NCBI GenBank assembly: GCA_027858835.1
Contig: JAQIBY010000053.1
Coordinates: forward strand, 1 to 58,765
DNA: 58,765 nucleotides
Source: Bacteroidales bacterium
GTDB taxonomy: Bacteria > Bacteroidota > Bacteroidia > Bacteroidales > ML635J-15
Direction of reading: 5' to 3'
A program made the translations under genes and the position numbers. The stretch's first letter is position 1. Each line of letters starts with the position of its first letter. A model generated the notes under the pieces. It was given only the letters and a program-made list of their open reading frames with translations, did not search any database and had not been told where the DNA came from. Of this stretch, positions 7,116-16,039 are shown one piece after another.

Positions 7116-9596
7116 TTAAAATTGTTGCCCGATAACAAAATGGAATTGAGGACCATTCACACCGGTTTTACCTTCAATTTCATCAAATCCATATCCCCAA
7201 TCGACACCAAGCATCCCAATCATAGGCATGTAAACGCGAATACCAAATCCGGCAGAACGTTTCAAATCAAACGGATCATATTCCTGAAACCCATACCAAG
7301 CATTCCCAGCTTCAAGGAAAGCAATTCCATAGAAAGTTGCGGTCGGATTTAATGATAATGGATATCTTAATTCTAGGCTAAATTTATTATAAATATTTCC
7401 ACCGGACTCGGGTGTGAGTGAATTATTTGTATATCCTCTCAAACCAATGGTTTCGCGTCCGTAAAGATTATATCCATAAAGTCCATCGCCACCAACCTGA
7501 AATCCTTCAAACGGACTTGGTCCAACGTCGTTATTATAATGTGCAAGGAATCCGAATTCAAATTTTGAATTCAAAACAAGCGCCCTGCTCCCACCGTCTT
7601 TTGAACCAAACAAGGTGGTAAACCAAGAACCGGTAAATTTCCATTTGTGATATTCTATCCACTTATATTTTTCGGTAGGATCCATGGTCGTATAATCCGC
7701 TGAGCTCATCAATGAGAATGGAGGAGTCAGCTCTAAACTCATGCTTAAATCGCTACCCCTGGTTGGAAAGATAGGATTTGGACCGCTGCTTTTTCTACCC
7801 AGAACTGCTTTTAAATTAACATTATTTGAGCTTCCATCTGAATAAATAAAACCTGACCACTGATAAATATTATAATTTTTATATCCTAATTCGGTATATA
7901 GCGTAAAGTAATCATCCGGCCATTTTAAACGCTGACCTAAACCTGCTGCCGCACCGGTTACATAAAAGTGCTGTTCGGTACTATCCGAGCCATAAGTTTG
8001 GCGGGAATTATAAACAGAAACCGATAACGAATTTGGTTTTTTCCCACCGAGCCAAGGTTCTACAAAGCTCAATGAATACGATTGGTAAAAAGGTCCGCTT
8101 GCTTGGGCCCTAAGACTCAACCGCTGTCCATCGCCTGCAGGAAGTGGTCTGTATGCTTTGGGATCGAAAAGTTTTTTAAGCGCAAAGTTATTGAATGTCA
8201 AACCTAAAGTTCCGACAATCATTCCGGCACCATATCCCCCGCTCAATTCAATTTGGTCAGAGGGTTTTTCCTCTACAATGTATTCTAAATCAACCACACC
8301 TCGTTCCTGATCAGGTTCAAAATTCACATTGAGTTTCTCAGGATCGAAATATCCCAGCTGAGCCAATTCACGGATTGTACGTTGAATTTCAGAACGTTTA
8401 TAAAGTGATCCTGGTCTGGAACGGATTTCACGCATAATTACATGGTCATTTGTTCGTGTGTTTCCATTTATAGACACCCGATTAATTCTCGCTTGTTTTC
8501 CTTCGTAAACTTGCATTTCGAGATCAATGGAATCGCCTTCAACATTTACCTCAACCGGTGTAATGTTTGAAAATAAATATCCATTATCCTGATAAAGTGT
8601 GAAAACACCTGCCTCACCGAGCAATCGTTCTTCGAGGAAAGTTTGATTGTAAATATCTCCGGCTTGAATTCCAAGTGCTCTAGTAAGTTGTTTATCAGTA
8701 TATTTTGTGTTTCCAACCCAATCTATTTTACGGAAAAAATATTGTTTCCCTTCATCAACAACCAGTTTTACACCAATTGTTTTATCATCAATATCATAAA
8801 TTGAATCTTTCACAATTTTTGCATCACGAAATCCTTCCTCATTATATTTTCGAATAATATTTTGCTTATCATCTTCAAAATCTGAAGCAATAAATTTAGA
8901 TGCTTTATAAAACCTCCACCATGCCTTTTCTTTTGTGTTTTTCATGGCTCTGCGGATTTTACCATCTTCTAATTTTTCATTCCCAACAATATTAAGTGTC
9001 TCAATTTTTATTTTTTCATTCTTTTCAATATTGATATAAAGTATGACAGAATTCGGCAAGCTTGTATCCTGCTCCTGCTGCACGTTAACAGTGACATTTA
9101 GAAATCCTTTATCAACGAAATAATCTTTAACGCCTTTATCAATTTTCATCATAACGTTTTCTGTGACCTGCAATCCTTGTACAAGTTTTAAATTTTCGCG
9201 CAAATCATCAGCTTCACCTTTTTTTACACCTTTGAAGGAAAATTTAGAAAGCCTGGGTCGTTCTTCAAGTTTAATATTAAGGAATACCCGGTTGTTAATA
9301 AAACGATCAGCGACAATTTTAATATCAGAAAACAAGCCTTGTTCCCAAAGTTTCTCAATTGCCTGAGTAATTTCTTCACCAGGAACCATAATGGTATCGC
9401 CAACTTGAAGTCCGGTTAAATGGATTAAAACAACCGGATCAAGATATTTAACTCCCAAGACTTGGATTCCACCAATTTCATATTCTTTAGGATTTGAATA
9501 ATCAACTTTTGACAGTTCGTTCTGAATAGAAATCTGGGCGAAGGAGCCTAAGCTCAATCCCAGTAAAATTACGATGTTAATTAAGAGTTTCTTCAT
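7116..9596 (-). CDS. bamA: Outer-membrane assembly factor BamA
   Basis: Central component of the BAM complex, which inserts beta-barrel proteins into the outer membrane. It has 826 residues with a signal peptide (about 1-20, LGSFAQ). Several POTRA domains occupy about 40-430, recognisable by repeated strand-helix units such as VGDTIMVPGEEITQAIEKLW, IVGNEKLEDGKIRRAMK and ISINGNTRTNDHVIMREIRSR-type sequences. An Omp85 beta-barrel follows and ends in a terminal Phe (FHFVIGQQF), as expected for a barrel signal. Length and architecture are normal for Bacteroidota. It lies between uppS (14 bp upstream) and two ompH chaperone genes, a conserved envelope-biogenesis arrangement. Confidence 0.95.
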   Translation of the reverse strand: MKKLLINIVILLGLSLGSFAQISIQNELSKVDYSNPKEYEIGGIQVLGVKYLDPVVLIHLTGLQVGDTIMVPGEEITQAIEKLWEQGLFSDIKIVADRFINNRVFLNIKLEERPRLSKFSFKGVKKGEADDLRENLKLVQGLQVTENVMMKIDKGVKDYFVDKGFLNVTVNVQQEQDTSLPNSVILYINIEKNEKIKIETLNIVGNEKLEDGKIRRAMKNTKEKAWWRFYKASKFIASDFEDDKQNIIRKYNEEGFRDAKIVKDSIYDIDDKTIGVKLVVDEGKQYFFRKIDWVGNTKYTDKQLTRALGIQAGDIYNQTFLEERLLGEAGVFTLYQDNGYLFSNITPVEVNVEGDSIDLEMQVYEGKQARINRVSINGNTRTNDHVIMREIRSRPGSLYKRSEIQRTIRELAQLGYFDPEKLNVNFEPDQERGVVDLEYIVEEKPSDQIELSGGYGAGMIVGTLGLTFNNFALKKLFDPKAYRPLPAGDGQRLSLRAQASGPFYQSYSLSFVEPWLGGKKPNSLSVSVYNSRQTYGSDSTEQHFYVTGAAAGLGQRLKWPDDYFTLYTELGYKNYNIYQWSGFIYSDGSSNNVNLKAVLGRKSSGPNPIFPTRGSDLSMSLELTPPFSLMSSADYTTMDPTEKYKWIEYHKWKFTGSWFTTLFGSKDGGSRALVLNSKFEFGFLAHYNNDVGPSPFEGFQVGGDGLYGYNLYGRETIGLRGYTNNSLTPESGGNIYNKFSLELRYPLSLNPTATFYGIAFLEAGNAWYGFQEYDPFDLKRSAGFGIRVYMPMIGMLGVDWGYGFDEIEGKTGVNGPQFHFVIGQQF

Positions 9597-9610
9597 TCCT
9601 TCCGCGCTTG

Positions 9611-10351
9611 CTATAATTGTTCACTGGTTTTTCCAAACCTTCTCTCACGTGATTGATAATCTAAAATGGCTTTATACAATTCCTTCTTTTTGAAATCCGG
9701 CCAAAGTGTCTCCGTAAAATATAATTCGGCATATGCCATTTGGAAAAGCAGATAATTACTTAATCTAAGCTCACCACTAGTTCGAATAATTAATTCAGGG
9801 TCGGGCATATGTTTTGTTGACAAGTAAGATTTAAACATATCAATATCCAAATCCTCAATTGCTTTATTATTTTGCTTGACGTCGTTTGCAAATGCTTTAG
9901 CTGCCTGTATGATATCCCATTGTCCTGAATATGACAAGGCTAGAGTTAGGCACATTCTTTTTCCGTCGCTCGTATTTTGTATTGTATTTTGTAGTTTGGT
10001 ACTAACTTTTTCCGGCAAACGATCTAATTCCCCAATGGCATTTAATCGAATTCCATTGTCTTTCAATGTTGAAAATTCCTCTTGCAAACTATCTGCCAAA
10101 AGATTCATCAATCCACTCACTTCTTTGCTAGGTCTTTTCCAATTTTCAGATGAAAATGCAAAAACGGTCAAATAATTTACTCCTAGTTCAGCACAAGCCT
10201 CCGTCACCTCACGTACAGCCTTAGCTCCACTACGATGACCGAGTAGGCGAATGCCTCCTCTTTTCTTTGCCCAGCGCCCATTTCCATCCATTATGACAGC
10301 AATGTGCTTGGGTAATCGGTCGGTATCAATATTTTTTCTTAAATCTGACAT
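9611..10351 (-). CDS. uppS: Isoprenyl transferase (undecaprenyl diphosphate synthase)
   Basis: Cis-prenyltransferase that extends farnesyl diphosphate with isopentenyl diphosphate to make undecaprenyl diphosphate, the lipid carrier for peptidoglycan and other envelope polymers. It has 246 residues from the ATG at 10349-10351. Seen: IAVIMDGNGRWAKKRG with catalytic Asp22, GHRSGAKAVREV, FAFSSENWKRP, and near the C-terminus PDPELIIRTSGELRLSNYLLFQ followed by AYAELYFTETLWPDF. All family signatures are intact. It is in the same run as bamA and the DUF6089 genes, with short gaps, so an operon is likely. Confidence 0.95.
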   Translation of the reverse strand: MSDLRKNIDTDRLPKHIAVIMDGNGRWAKKRGGIRLLGHRSGAKAVREVTEACAELGVNYLTVFAFSSENWKRPSKEVSGLMNLLADSLQEEFSTLKDNGIRLNAIGELDRLPEKVSTKLQNTIQNTSDGKRMCLTLALSYSGQWDIIQAAKAFANDVKQNNKAIEDLDIDMFKSYLSTKHMPDPELIIRTSGELRLSNYLLFQMAYAELYFTETLWPDFKKKELYKAILDYQSRERRFGKTSEQL

Positions 10352-10365
10352 AAATTCTTGCAAAA

Positions 10366-11070
10366 TTAATCATATGCATGACAAACAGAGCCACTTATTC
10401 TAAAAGCATATGACAATGTGATTCCGGCATATGAATACCAGTCATCGTTTGTCATAAACCCTAATTGTTTATATTGGTTTGATGCAGTTACAGGAACTCT
10501 GGCTTCTTCGTAAATATCATAGTCTTCTCCAGTGACATCATCCAGCATATCCGTAGTTGTTTTTCTAAAAGCCCACTCAGCGCCAAAAACAATGCGTTCT
10601 GTTAAATTTATTTTAATTCCAACGGCTCCAGGTATTACAAGCGCGAATTTATTTTGAGCATCAGCGGTATAGCAAGCACCAATTCCTAAATCAATATACG
10701 GCGTGAAAAATTTCTTTTTCACCTCCCCAATTTCATAAACAAGAAAATTAAACTCAACTTGAACTGCTCCCTCGGTTAGTTGTGTTTCAAACGAAAAATC
10801 CCTAAGGTTTTGATATTGCCATCTTGAATTTGCGTCATCGCCTTGAATGTGGGAATAAAATGCGCCAAATTTCAGCGCAACTCGTGAATTAAAGTGCTGT
10901 TTATAAAATGCGCCGTAATTTAATCTAGGAGCATAAAAATGTTGCGCCCAGTTCAAATCACCGAGATAATAGGTTCCGCCAAAATGCACTCCGATTTCGC
11001 CGTATTGCTGTGATGATGCAGGAAATGCTAAGCATAAAAAAACAAATAGCCCCGAAATACTTCGGGACAT
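10366..11070 (-). CDS. DUF6089-like outer-membrane barrel protein (first)
   Basis: Predicted outer-membrane beta-barrel protein resembling the DUF6089 family that sits next to uppS in many Bacteroidota. The ATG at 11068-11070 gives a standard signal peptide (MSRSISG, a hydrophobic core, then FPASSQQ). In-frame starts at 11109 (ATG) and 11118 (GTG) are alternatives that would give a longer N-terminus. The mature part begins GEIGVHFGGTYYLGDLN, a typical family opening, and has alternating aromatic/polar strands to the C-terminus. The function is unknown; an outer-membrane role is inferred. It is paired with a second, longer family member immediately upstream. Confidence 0.75.
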   Translation of the reverse strand: MSRSISGLFVFLCLAFPASSQQYGEIGVHFGGTYYLGDLNWAQHFYAPRLNYGAFYKQHFNSRVALKFGAFYSHIQGDDANSRWQYQNLRDFSFETQLTEGAVQVEFNFLVYEIGEVKKKFFTPYIDLGIGACYTADAQNKFALVIPGAVGIKINLTERIVFGAEWAFRKTTTDMLDDVTGEDYDIYEEARVPVTASNQYKQLGFMTNDDWYSYAGITLSYAFRISGSVCHAYD

Positions 11071-11188
11071 TTGTTTTATGATTTTGCTTTTAAGTATTGT
11101 CTCAATCATCTTTTTCACAGCTCAAGTGTACGAATGTCGCACTAAAAACGAAACAGAAAACGAAATAGTATTTCGACTGTGATTTTTT

Positions 11189-12073
11189 TTAGAATTTAGG
11201 CATACCACGACCTCTTGGGCGCAATTTGTATGTCACATTGATTGTCATAAACATGTACGCATCGTTGAAGCGTGAATCTCCGCGTTGGTTATATGGAGCT
11301 GCGCCAACCCAATCATCAGAACGATCAGCCAAAGCTTGCGCAACCGGGTCGTCAAACAAATTGGGATCAACATAAGTTGTGCTTACATCGTCAATATAAT
11401 CTGTCATTGCATATCGTGCGCCATATTCAAAGCCTACTCCCCAGTTACGGTCAATCAGGAAATTCATTCCAAACCCGATTGGAACTGACCATGAAATTCT
11501 GGAATATTTATCGCGAGTTGAAACTAAGCCCTGACCTTCAGTACCAAGTGGCTGGAGTGCTACCCATTCACCATTATACTGAGCCTTTGGATTAAACCAG
11601 AAACCATTAATTCCGGTGAACACGTATAAGCTAGGCGTATTGCCTTTTCCACGAATACGTCTCAAATCGTAGCGATGTCCGAATTTTTCTTTAATGATGT
11701 TATATTCAATATGTCCACCAGCCTCAATAATCGGAGAGCGGAAAGACAGATTTCTGGACATTCGGTGTGGATCTGCAGTTGTTGCATCATCACCATACAA
11801 CCATCCATAAGATACAACACCTTTTACGGAAAAAGACTCATTTAATTTATAGCGATATCCTGCGGTAAAAGCGGGGCGAGTATATACAATTTCGAAATCA
11901 CGTGCAAAGTGAGTTCCAACTTGATCGGCACCACCAAGTTCACCAAGAAAGCTGGTTCCCCCTACTCCAAAAATCACTTCTTGGCGTAATTGGCGCCATT
12001 GTGACCCAAATTGTGCTTGCACTGTAGAGACCGCAAGTCCTAAAATTATTAATGCAATAAAAAGCCGTTTCAT
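11189..12073 (-). CDS. DUF6089-like outer-membrane barrel protein (second)
   Basis: A 294-residue protein with a clear signal peptide (MKRLFIALIILGLAVSTVQAQ). The mature part is a predicted beta-barrel: EVIFGVGGTSFLGELGGAD at its start parallels the FGGTYYLGDLN region of the downstream paralogue, followed by strands such as FTAGYRYKLNESFSVKGVVSYGWLYGDD and FGMNFLIDRNWGVGFEYGARYAMTDYIDDV, ending in MFMTINVTYKLR. This supports outer-membrane localisation and kinship with DUF6089. The function is not established. A -7-like box lies 20 bases upstream, so the pair may have its own promoter besides read-through from nadK. Confidence 0.78.
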   Translation of the reverse strand: MKRLFIALIILGLAVSTVQAQFGSQWRQLRQEVIFGVGGTSFLGELGGADQVGTHFARDFEIVYTRPAFTAGYRYKLNESFSVKGVVSYGWLYGDDATTADPHRMSRNLSFRSPIIEAGGHIEYNIIKEKFGHRYDLRRIRGKGNTPSLYVFTGINGFWFNPKAQYNGEWVALQPLGTEGQGLVSTRDKYSRISWSVPIGFGMNFLIDRNWGVGFEYGARYAMTDYIDDVSTTYVDPNLFDDPVAQALADRSDDWVGAAPYNQRGDSRFNDAYMFMTINVTYKLRPRGRGMPKF

Positions 12074-12092
12074 ATCTTATTCATTTAATTTA

Positions 12093-12100
12093 CAAACATA
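12093..12100 (-). promoter_or_regulatory. Candidate -7 box for the DUF6089 pair
   Basis: TATGTTTG on the minus strand fits TAnnTTTG, 19 bases from the start codon of the longer DUF6089 gene. No clear -33 TTG accompanies it. Confidence 0.35.
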
Positions 12101-12133
12101 TAACATTATGAGATGTTCGATATTAAATTAAAA

Positions 12134-13012
12134 TTAATTTCTAATATCCACACCCCACATTAATTTTTTCTGCAATGTGCTAAAATAGTTAATATTAAAT
12201 AACTTTACAAGATTAATTTGAAATTTTGCTTTTTTTATTAAAATTTCCTCGCTGAACACCCGATGAACAGAGCGATAATCTAGGGATAACTTTGCCGATT
12301 CCCTTTTCCCCTCTAATTTCAATCGTATGCTTCCCTTATCTGACACGACCAAAGGTCGGACAGTAAGATTATGTGGTGCAACCGGAGTAATAATAAAACT
12401 TTCGCTTTCCGGGTGAACAATTGGGCCTCCACAAGAGAGTGAATATGCCGAGGATCCTGTGGGTGTACTAACAATCAAACCATCAGACCAATACGTATTA
12501 ATAAACTCGTCATTATACCATGCGTGGATTTTTATCATTGATGGGCTATCATGTTTTAATAAAGCTAGCTCATTTAACGCAAAATTAATACCTTTAAAAT
12601 CATCTTGTCCTGTCTCAACTTCTAATAATGATCGTTTTTCGAGGCTATATTCTTTATTCATCACCTGCTCCAATGCTTGTGGAATCATTTCCTTAGAGAC
12701 ATTTGATAAGAACCCGAGCCGCCCACTGTTGATTCCCAAAATCGGAATTTCCTTATCCTTCACAAAAGTTACAGTTTCTAAAAGTGTACCGTCGCCGCCA
12801 ATTGAAATCATCAAATCAATATTTTTAAGATCTGCTTCTCCATGAAATGTCCCAACACAATCGGGATTATAATGGGCTTTTTCTCGTATAAACTCTGCAA
12901 ATTGCTCATAAACGATATAAGAAACCTTATGCCTTTTCAGCTCTTCAAAAATCTGAATTATACTGCCATTGAATGATTTACTAAATCGTCTTCCGTAAAT
13001 TGCAACCTTCAT
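12134..13012 (-). CDS. nadK: NAD kinase
   Basis: Phosphorylates NAD+ to NADP+ in the cytoplasm. It has 292 residues, the usual size. The diagnostic GGDGT motif is at 72-76 (MISIGGDGTLLE), preceded by a Rossmann-like N-terminus (MKVAIYGRRF). The NAD-binding region SDGLIVSTPTGSSAYSLSCGGPI lies in the middle, followed by ITPVAPHNLTVRPLV. It starts at ATG 13010-13012, one base past the stop of the Omp85-like gene, so the two are likely translationally coupled. This CBS / Omp85-like / nadK / DUF6089 / uppS / bamA order is characteristic of Bacteroidota. Confidence 0.95.
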   Translation of the reverse strand: MKVAIYGRRFSKSFNGSIIQIFEELKRHKVSYIVYEQFAEFIREKAHYNPDCVGTFHGEADLKNIDLMISIGGDGTLLETVTFVKDKEIPILGINSGRLGFLSNVSKEMIPQALEQVMNKEYSLEKRSLLEVETGQDDFKGINFALNELALLKHDSPSMIKIHAWYNDEFINTYWSDGLIVSTPTGSSAYSLSCGGPIVHPESESFIITPVAPHNLTVRPLVVSDKGSIRLKLEGKRESAKLSLDYRSVHRVFSEEILIKKAKFQINLVKLFNINYFSTLQKKLMWGVDIRN

Positions 13013-13013
13013 G

Positions 13014-14411
13014 CTAAAAAGTTTTATAAATTGGTGATCTTAATGTGACAAATATACCAAAAGCTTTTTGATTAGTCACAGCAAAATGAAACCCAATGCT
13101 TCTGTCATAATAGGTAACAAAATCAGCTCCCAATCCACCACTGTAAAGCAGTTGATTTCCAATGGTTTGATTTCCCTGAAATTCATGTTGCTTATCAACA
13201 TAAGCCAAGTCAAAAAAGCCGTAACAATAGATTGAAAAAGCAAAGGGTTTGAACTGCTGAATAGGGATAATTTCTTCAAACATATAATTTGATTGGAATA
13301 TTTTCAAGCTCAAACTTTCATTCAGTCCATAAACTGCATTTCCCAAAATCATACGATATTCATATCCTCGCGGATAATAATCATTACCAATCATGCCTGC
13401 AAAAAGAAAAGGGATATGATTTTCATTCATTAAATGGGCAGAAACATACGCTTCAGAAACCAAACTCATGCTTTGAGTTATCGGCTGATAATAATCAAAA
13501 TTCAGGTTGGCAATGAGCAAATTCACTTCAGAGCGCATTGCGCCAATCCCATGTTTTTCAACACTTGCCGAAAAATAATACCCATCGGTCGGATAGTATT
13601 TGATGTTTCGGAAATCGGTTTCGTATTTTAAATAAAATGACAAAAAATTGCTTTGATTTTCTTGTTGAAACAGATAATTAGGAGCGACAGTATCCAATCC
13701 GTCTCCGATTTGAAAATTACGGTATTCTGCCATAAATTTGATCCGCCTAAATAAATCGGGTCTGTAATGATAAGTCATGCGAAATCGATTTTCCGACAAG
13801 AGATTTTCCTTGTCGGAAAAAAGATACACGGGATAATTATCTTCAATTGTATATAAAACTTTCGATTGCTGAAATCGGTCGGCAGAAATTTGAAATCCTT
13901 GCTTTCTGTCCTTGTCAATTGCAGGATTATCGTACATGAATCCCAATTGCGAACGGTATCCAAATCTCATTTTCAATTTTAAAAATTCATTTTTACCGCG
14001 GAAATTATGCTTTTCAAAACTCAAGCCGTAATTCACACGCTGCCAATCTCTTGCATTTAAAAATGAAGCAAAATTTCTATCAGCATGTTCAAGAATTGGA
14101 TAAACCCAGTAATACCAGCGCTCCTGAACATCAATGACAATTACAATTTTATCACCGGCAATTTCATATCCGAGATTAACCGAAACAAAAAGGGAAGTGT
14201 TTTGTAACCGCTGACGAGCCCCTTCAGCCCATTTCGAAAACCCTCCGTCAGGTAAGTTATCACCTTCGGAAATTCCAAGTTCATTAAGAATTACCTGTTC
14301 CTGCGTTTGTTTGTTACCATGAATAATAATATGCTCAACCGTTTGTGATTGGACGGCGTTTGTAAATATCAATCCGCTTAAAGCAATTATATAAATTATT
14401 GTTTTTTGCAT
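13014..14411 (-). CDS. Small Omp85/BamA-like outer-membrane protein
   Basis: A 465-residue protein with a signal peptide (to about residue 22, VQSQ), a single POTRA-like domain (EHIIIHGNKQTQEQVILNEL through VIVIDVQERW, about 25-100) and a C-terminal barrel of the Omp85 type. The barrel has a family-like loop NDYYPRGYEYRMILGN that corresponds to the conserved substrate-interacting loop, and ends in Phe (SPIYKTF). It is much shorter than BamA (one POTRA instead of several), so it may be an auxiliary assembly factor or a two-partner-type exporter; the substrate is unknown. It follows the CBS gene directly and precedes nadK by one base. Confidence 0.82.
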   Translation of the reverse strand: MQKTIIYIIALSGLIFTNAVQSQTVEHIIIHGNKQTQEQVILNELGISEGDNLPDGGFSKWAEGARQRLQNTSLFVSVNLGYEIAGDKIVIVIDVQERWYYWVYPILEHADRNFASFLNARDWQRVNYGLSFEKHNFRGKNEFLKLKMRFGYRSQLGFMYDNPAIDKDRKQGFQISADRFQQSKVLYTIEDNYPVYLFSDKENLLSENRFRMTYHYRPDLFRRIKFMAEYRNFQIGDGLDTVAPNYLFQQENQSNFLSFYLKYETDFRNIKYYPTDGYYFSASVEKHGIGAMRSEVNLLIANLNFDYYQPITQSMSLVSEAYVSAHLMNENHIPFLFAGMIGNDYYPRGYEYRMILGNAVYGLNESLSLKIFQSNYMFEEIIPIQQFKPFAFSIYCYGFFDLAYVDKQHEFQGNQTIGNQLLYSGGLGADFVTYYDRSIGFHFAVTNQKAFGIFVTLRSPIYKTF

Positions 14412-15086
14412 TTAAACATTCAGATAACTCAAGAAGGACTCGTATCTTTCACGGAATAAGCGATTTTCAGCATCATCACTCAAATAGGATTCCTTAATCG
14501 TGTAATCAAATCGCACAAAACTTTGAATAATTGCTGCCAAATCATTCACATTCAGTTTCAGCGTTACATTTAATAAGGTTGTATGCTCATTTCCACTCAC
14601 AAAAAGGCTCAAGACTTTTGCATTATTTTCCTCAATAATCCGACTGATTTCAGAAAGTGAGTAATCGTGAATCCCAACTTCCAACACAATAATTCCACCG
14701 GGCTGATCGGCAGCCGTAATTTTCGCGTAATTCTGCGCCAAATCCTGCAAAGTAATTACACCGAGATATGTTTTATCCGTTTTTAAAACAGGAATCACAG
14801 TCAATTTCATTTTGGAAACAATATCAACTAGCTCCCAAATATGTTGTGATTCATAAACATAGGGTCGAATCAAACCTAATTTATGATTTCCGATGGGCTC
14901 GTCTCCGCAATCCAAATCATAAATATCAGATTCGGATATGAGTCCCAGAAAGTCCTGATTATTTACAATCGGCAAATGAGAAACCTTAAAAAACTCCATC
15001 CATTGTAAGGCTTGATTTCCCGAATCAGAAGTTTTTATTGAAGGAACAACTGTTGATATCAGATTTTTTGCAAGCATATTATTCAT
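14412..15086 (-). CDS. Tandem CBS-domain protein
   Basis: A 224-residue soluble protein. Two CBS domains occupy about residues 5-125 (AKNLISTVVPSIKTSDSGNQ opening, SHLPIVNNQDFLGLISESD, then VIPVLKTDKTYLGVITLQDL). The C-terminal 90 residues form an ACT-like regulatory half (GIIVLEVGIHDYSLSEISRI). CBS pairs bind adenosyl ligands such as AMP, ATP or S-adenosylmethionine; the ligand here is unknown. It is the first gene of the long minus-strand envelope operon, diverging from pdxJ. The start at 15084-15086 (ATG) is supported by a promoter-like pair about 60 bases upstream; an ATG three codons in is possible. Confidence 0.85.
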   Translation of the reverse strand: MNNMLAKNLISTVVPSIKTSDSGNQALQWMEFFKVSHLPIVNNQDFLGLISESDIYDLDCGDEPIGNHKLGLIRPYVYESQHIWELVDIVSKMKLTVIPVLKTDKTYLGVITLQDLAQNYAKITAADQPGGIIVLEVGIHDYSLSEISRIIEENNAKVLSLFVSGNEHTTLLNVTLKLNVNDLAAIIQSFVRFDYTIKESYLSDDAENRLFRERYESFLSYLNV

Positions 15087-15146
15087 TGTTTCTCTAATTA
15101 TCGTTCAAAATCAAGTATCTTCTTTTAAGTGTTGTTGATTTACTTG

Positions 15147-15178
15147 TAAATATAAAACTATTTAATTAGTCTCTGCAA
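15147..15178 (-). promoter_or_regulatory. Promoter for the CBS/nadK/bamA operon
   Basis: On the minus strand TTG (15176-15178), 21 bases, then TATATTTA (15147-15154), one mismatch from TAnnTTTG. It is placed about 60 bases upstream of the CBS gene in the divergent region with pdxJ. Confidence 0.5.
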
Positions 15179-15222
15179 GAAAAAAGCAAATTTTTCGCAT
15201 CGATTATTTCATCAGCATTCTG

Positions 15223-15230
15223 TATCTTTG
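15223..15230 (+). promoter_or_regulatory. Candidate -7 box for pdxJ
   Basis: TATCTTTG matches TAnnTTTG, 33 bases upstream of the pdxJ start codon. A -33 TTG is not evident. Confidence 0.45.
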
Positions 15231-15263
15231 TCCCAAATTAAGCAAAGAAATCGATAAATTAAA

Positions 15264-15986
15264 ATGACACAATTAAGCGTAAACATCAATAAAATTGCTA
15301 CAATTCGCAATGCACGCGGCGGGAAATATCCGGATGTAGCAGAAGCAGCAAAAAACTGTGAGCGTTTTGGCGCTCAGGGTATTACGGTTCACCCCAGACC
15401 GGATGAGCGACATATCCGTTACAGCGATGTCCATGAAATTAAGCCATTGATTACCACGGAATTTAATATTGAAGGCTATCCGAACGAATCGTTTTTGCAA
15501 TTAATTGAAACAATAAAACCTCATCAAGTCACTTTGGTTCCAGATCCTCCGGATGTACTGACATCAAATGCCGGATGGGATACAAAAGCCAATCAATCTT
15601 TCTTAAACACAGTGATTGCACGCATTCATGAAGCCGGATGCAGATGTTCAATTTTTGTAGATACCAATTTAATAAACACAGAATACGCTATTCAGTGCGG
15701 TGCTGATCGCATTGAAATGTACACCGAACCTTACGCAGAAAATTTTGTAAAAGACAAAAAACTCGCAGTAAAACCCTTTTTAGAAACAGCAAAACTTGCA
15801 CAATCGCTCGGGCTGGGTATTAATGCAGGCCATGATTTAAGCTTAGAAAATCTGGCGTGGTTCTGCGATAACATTCCCTTTCTCGATGAAGTTTCCATCG
15901 GACATGCACTAATATCTGACGCACTTTATTATGGACTTGAGAACACCATTCAAATGTACCTGCGACAATTAAATCAAAAAACGTAA
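15264..15986 (+). CDS. pdxJ: Pyridoxine 5'-phosphate synthase
   Basis: Condenses 1-deoxy-D-xylulose 5-phosphate with 3-amino-2-oxopropyl phosphate to form pyridoxine 5'-phosphate in the DXP-dependent vitamin B6 pathway. It has 240 residues, the normal length. Seen: [22 protein letters not shown] (the usual N-terminus), [17 protein letters not shown] with phosphate-binding residues, [19 protein letters not shown], and [15 protein letters not shown] plus [13 protein letters not shown] near the C-terminus. All the family blocks are intact. It is the first gene of the plus-strand run that diverges from the CBS gene. Confidence 0.95.
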   Translation: MTQLSVNINKIATIRNARGGKYPDVAEAAKNCERFGAQGITVHPRPDERHIRYSDVHEIKPLITTEFNIEGYPNESFLQLIETIKPHQVTLVPDPPDVLTSNAGWDTKANQSFLNTVIARIHEAGCRCSIFVDTNLINTEYAIQCGADRIEMYTEPYAENFVKDKKLAVKPFLETAKLAQSLGLGINAGHDLSLENLAWFCDNIPFLDEVSIGHALISDALYYGLENTIQMYLRQLNQKT

Positions 15987-16039
15987 TAAACAAGCACTAT
16001 ACTTAATTGTTAGTTTCATGTTAAAATAAAAGATTAAGC

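Noticed and set aside
11051-11066. CCCGAA/TTCGGG hairpin near the start of the first DUF6089 gene
   Set aside because: It is short, lies in or near the coding start and has no T-run, so I treat it as chance or as a minor start-region structure rather than a terminator.
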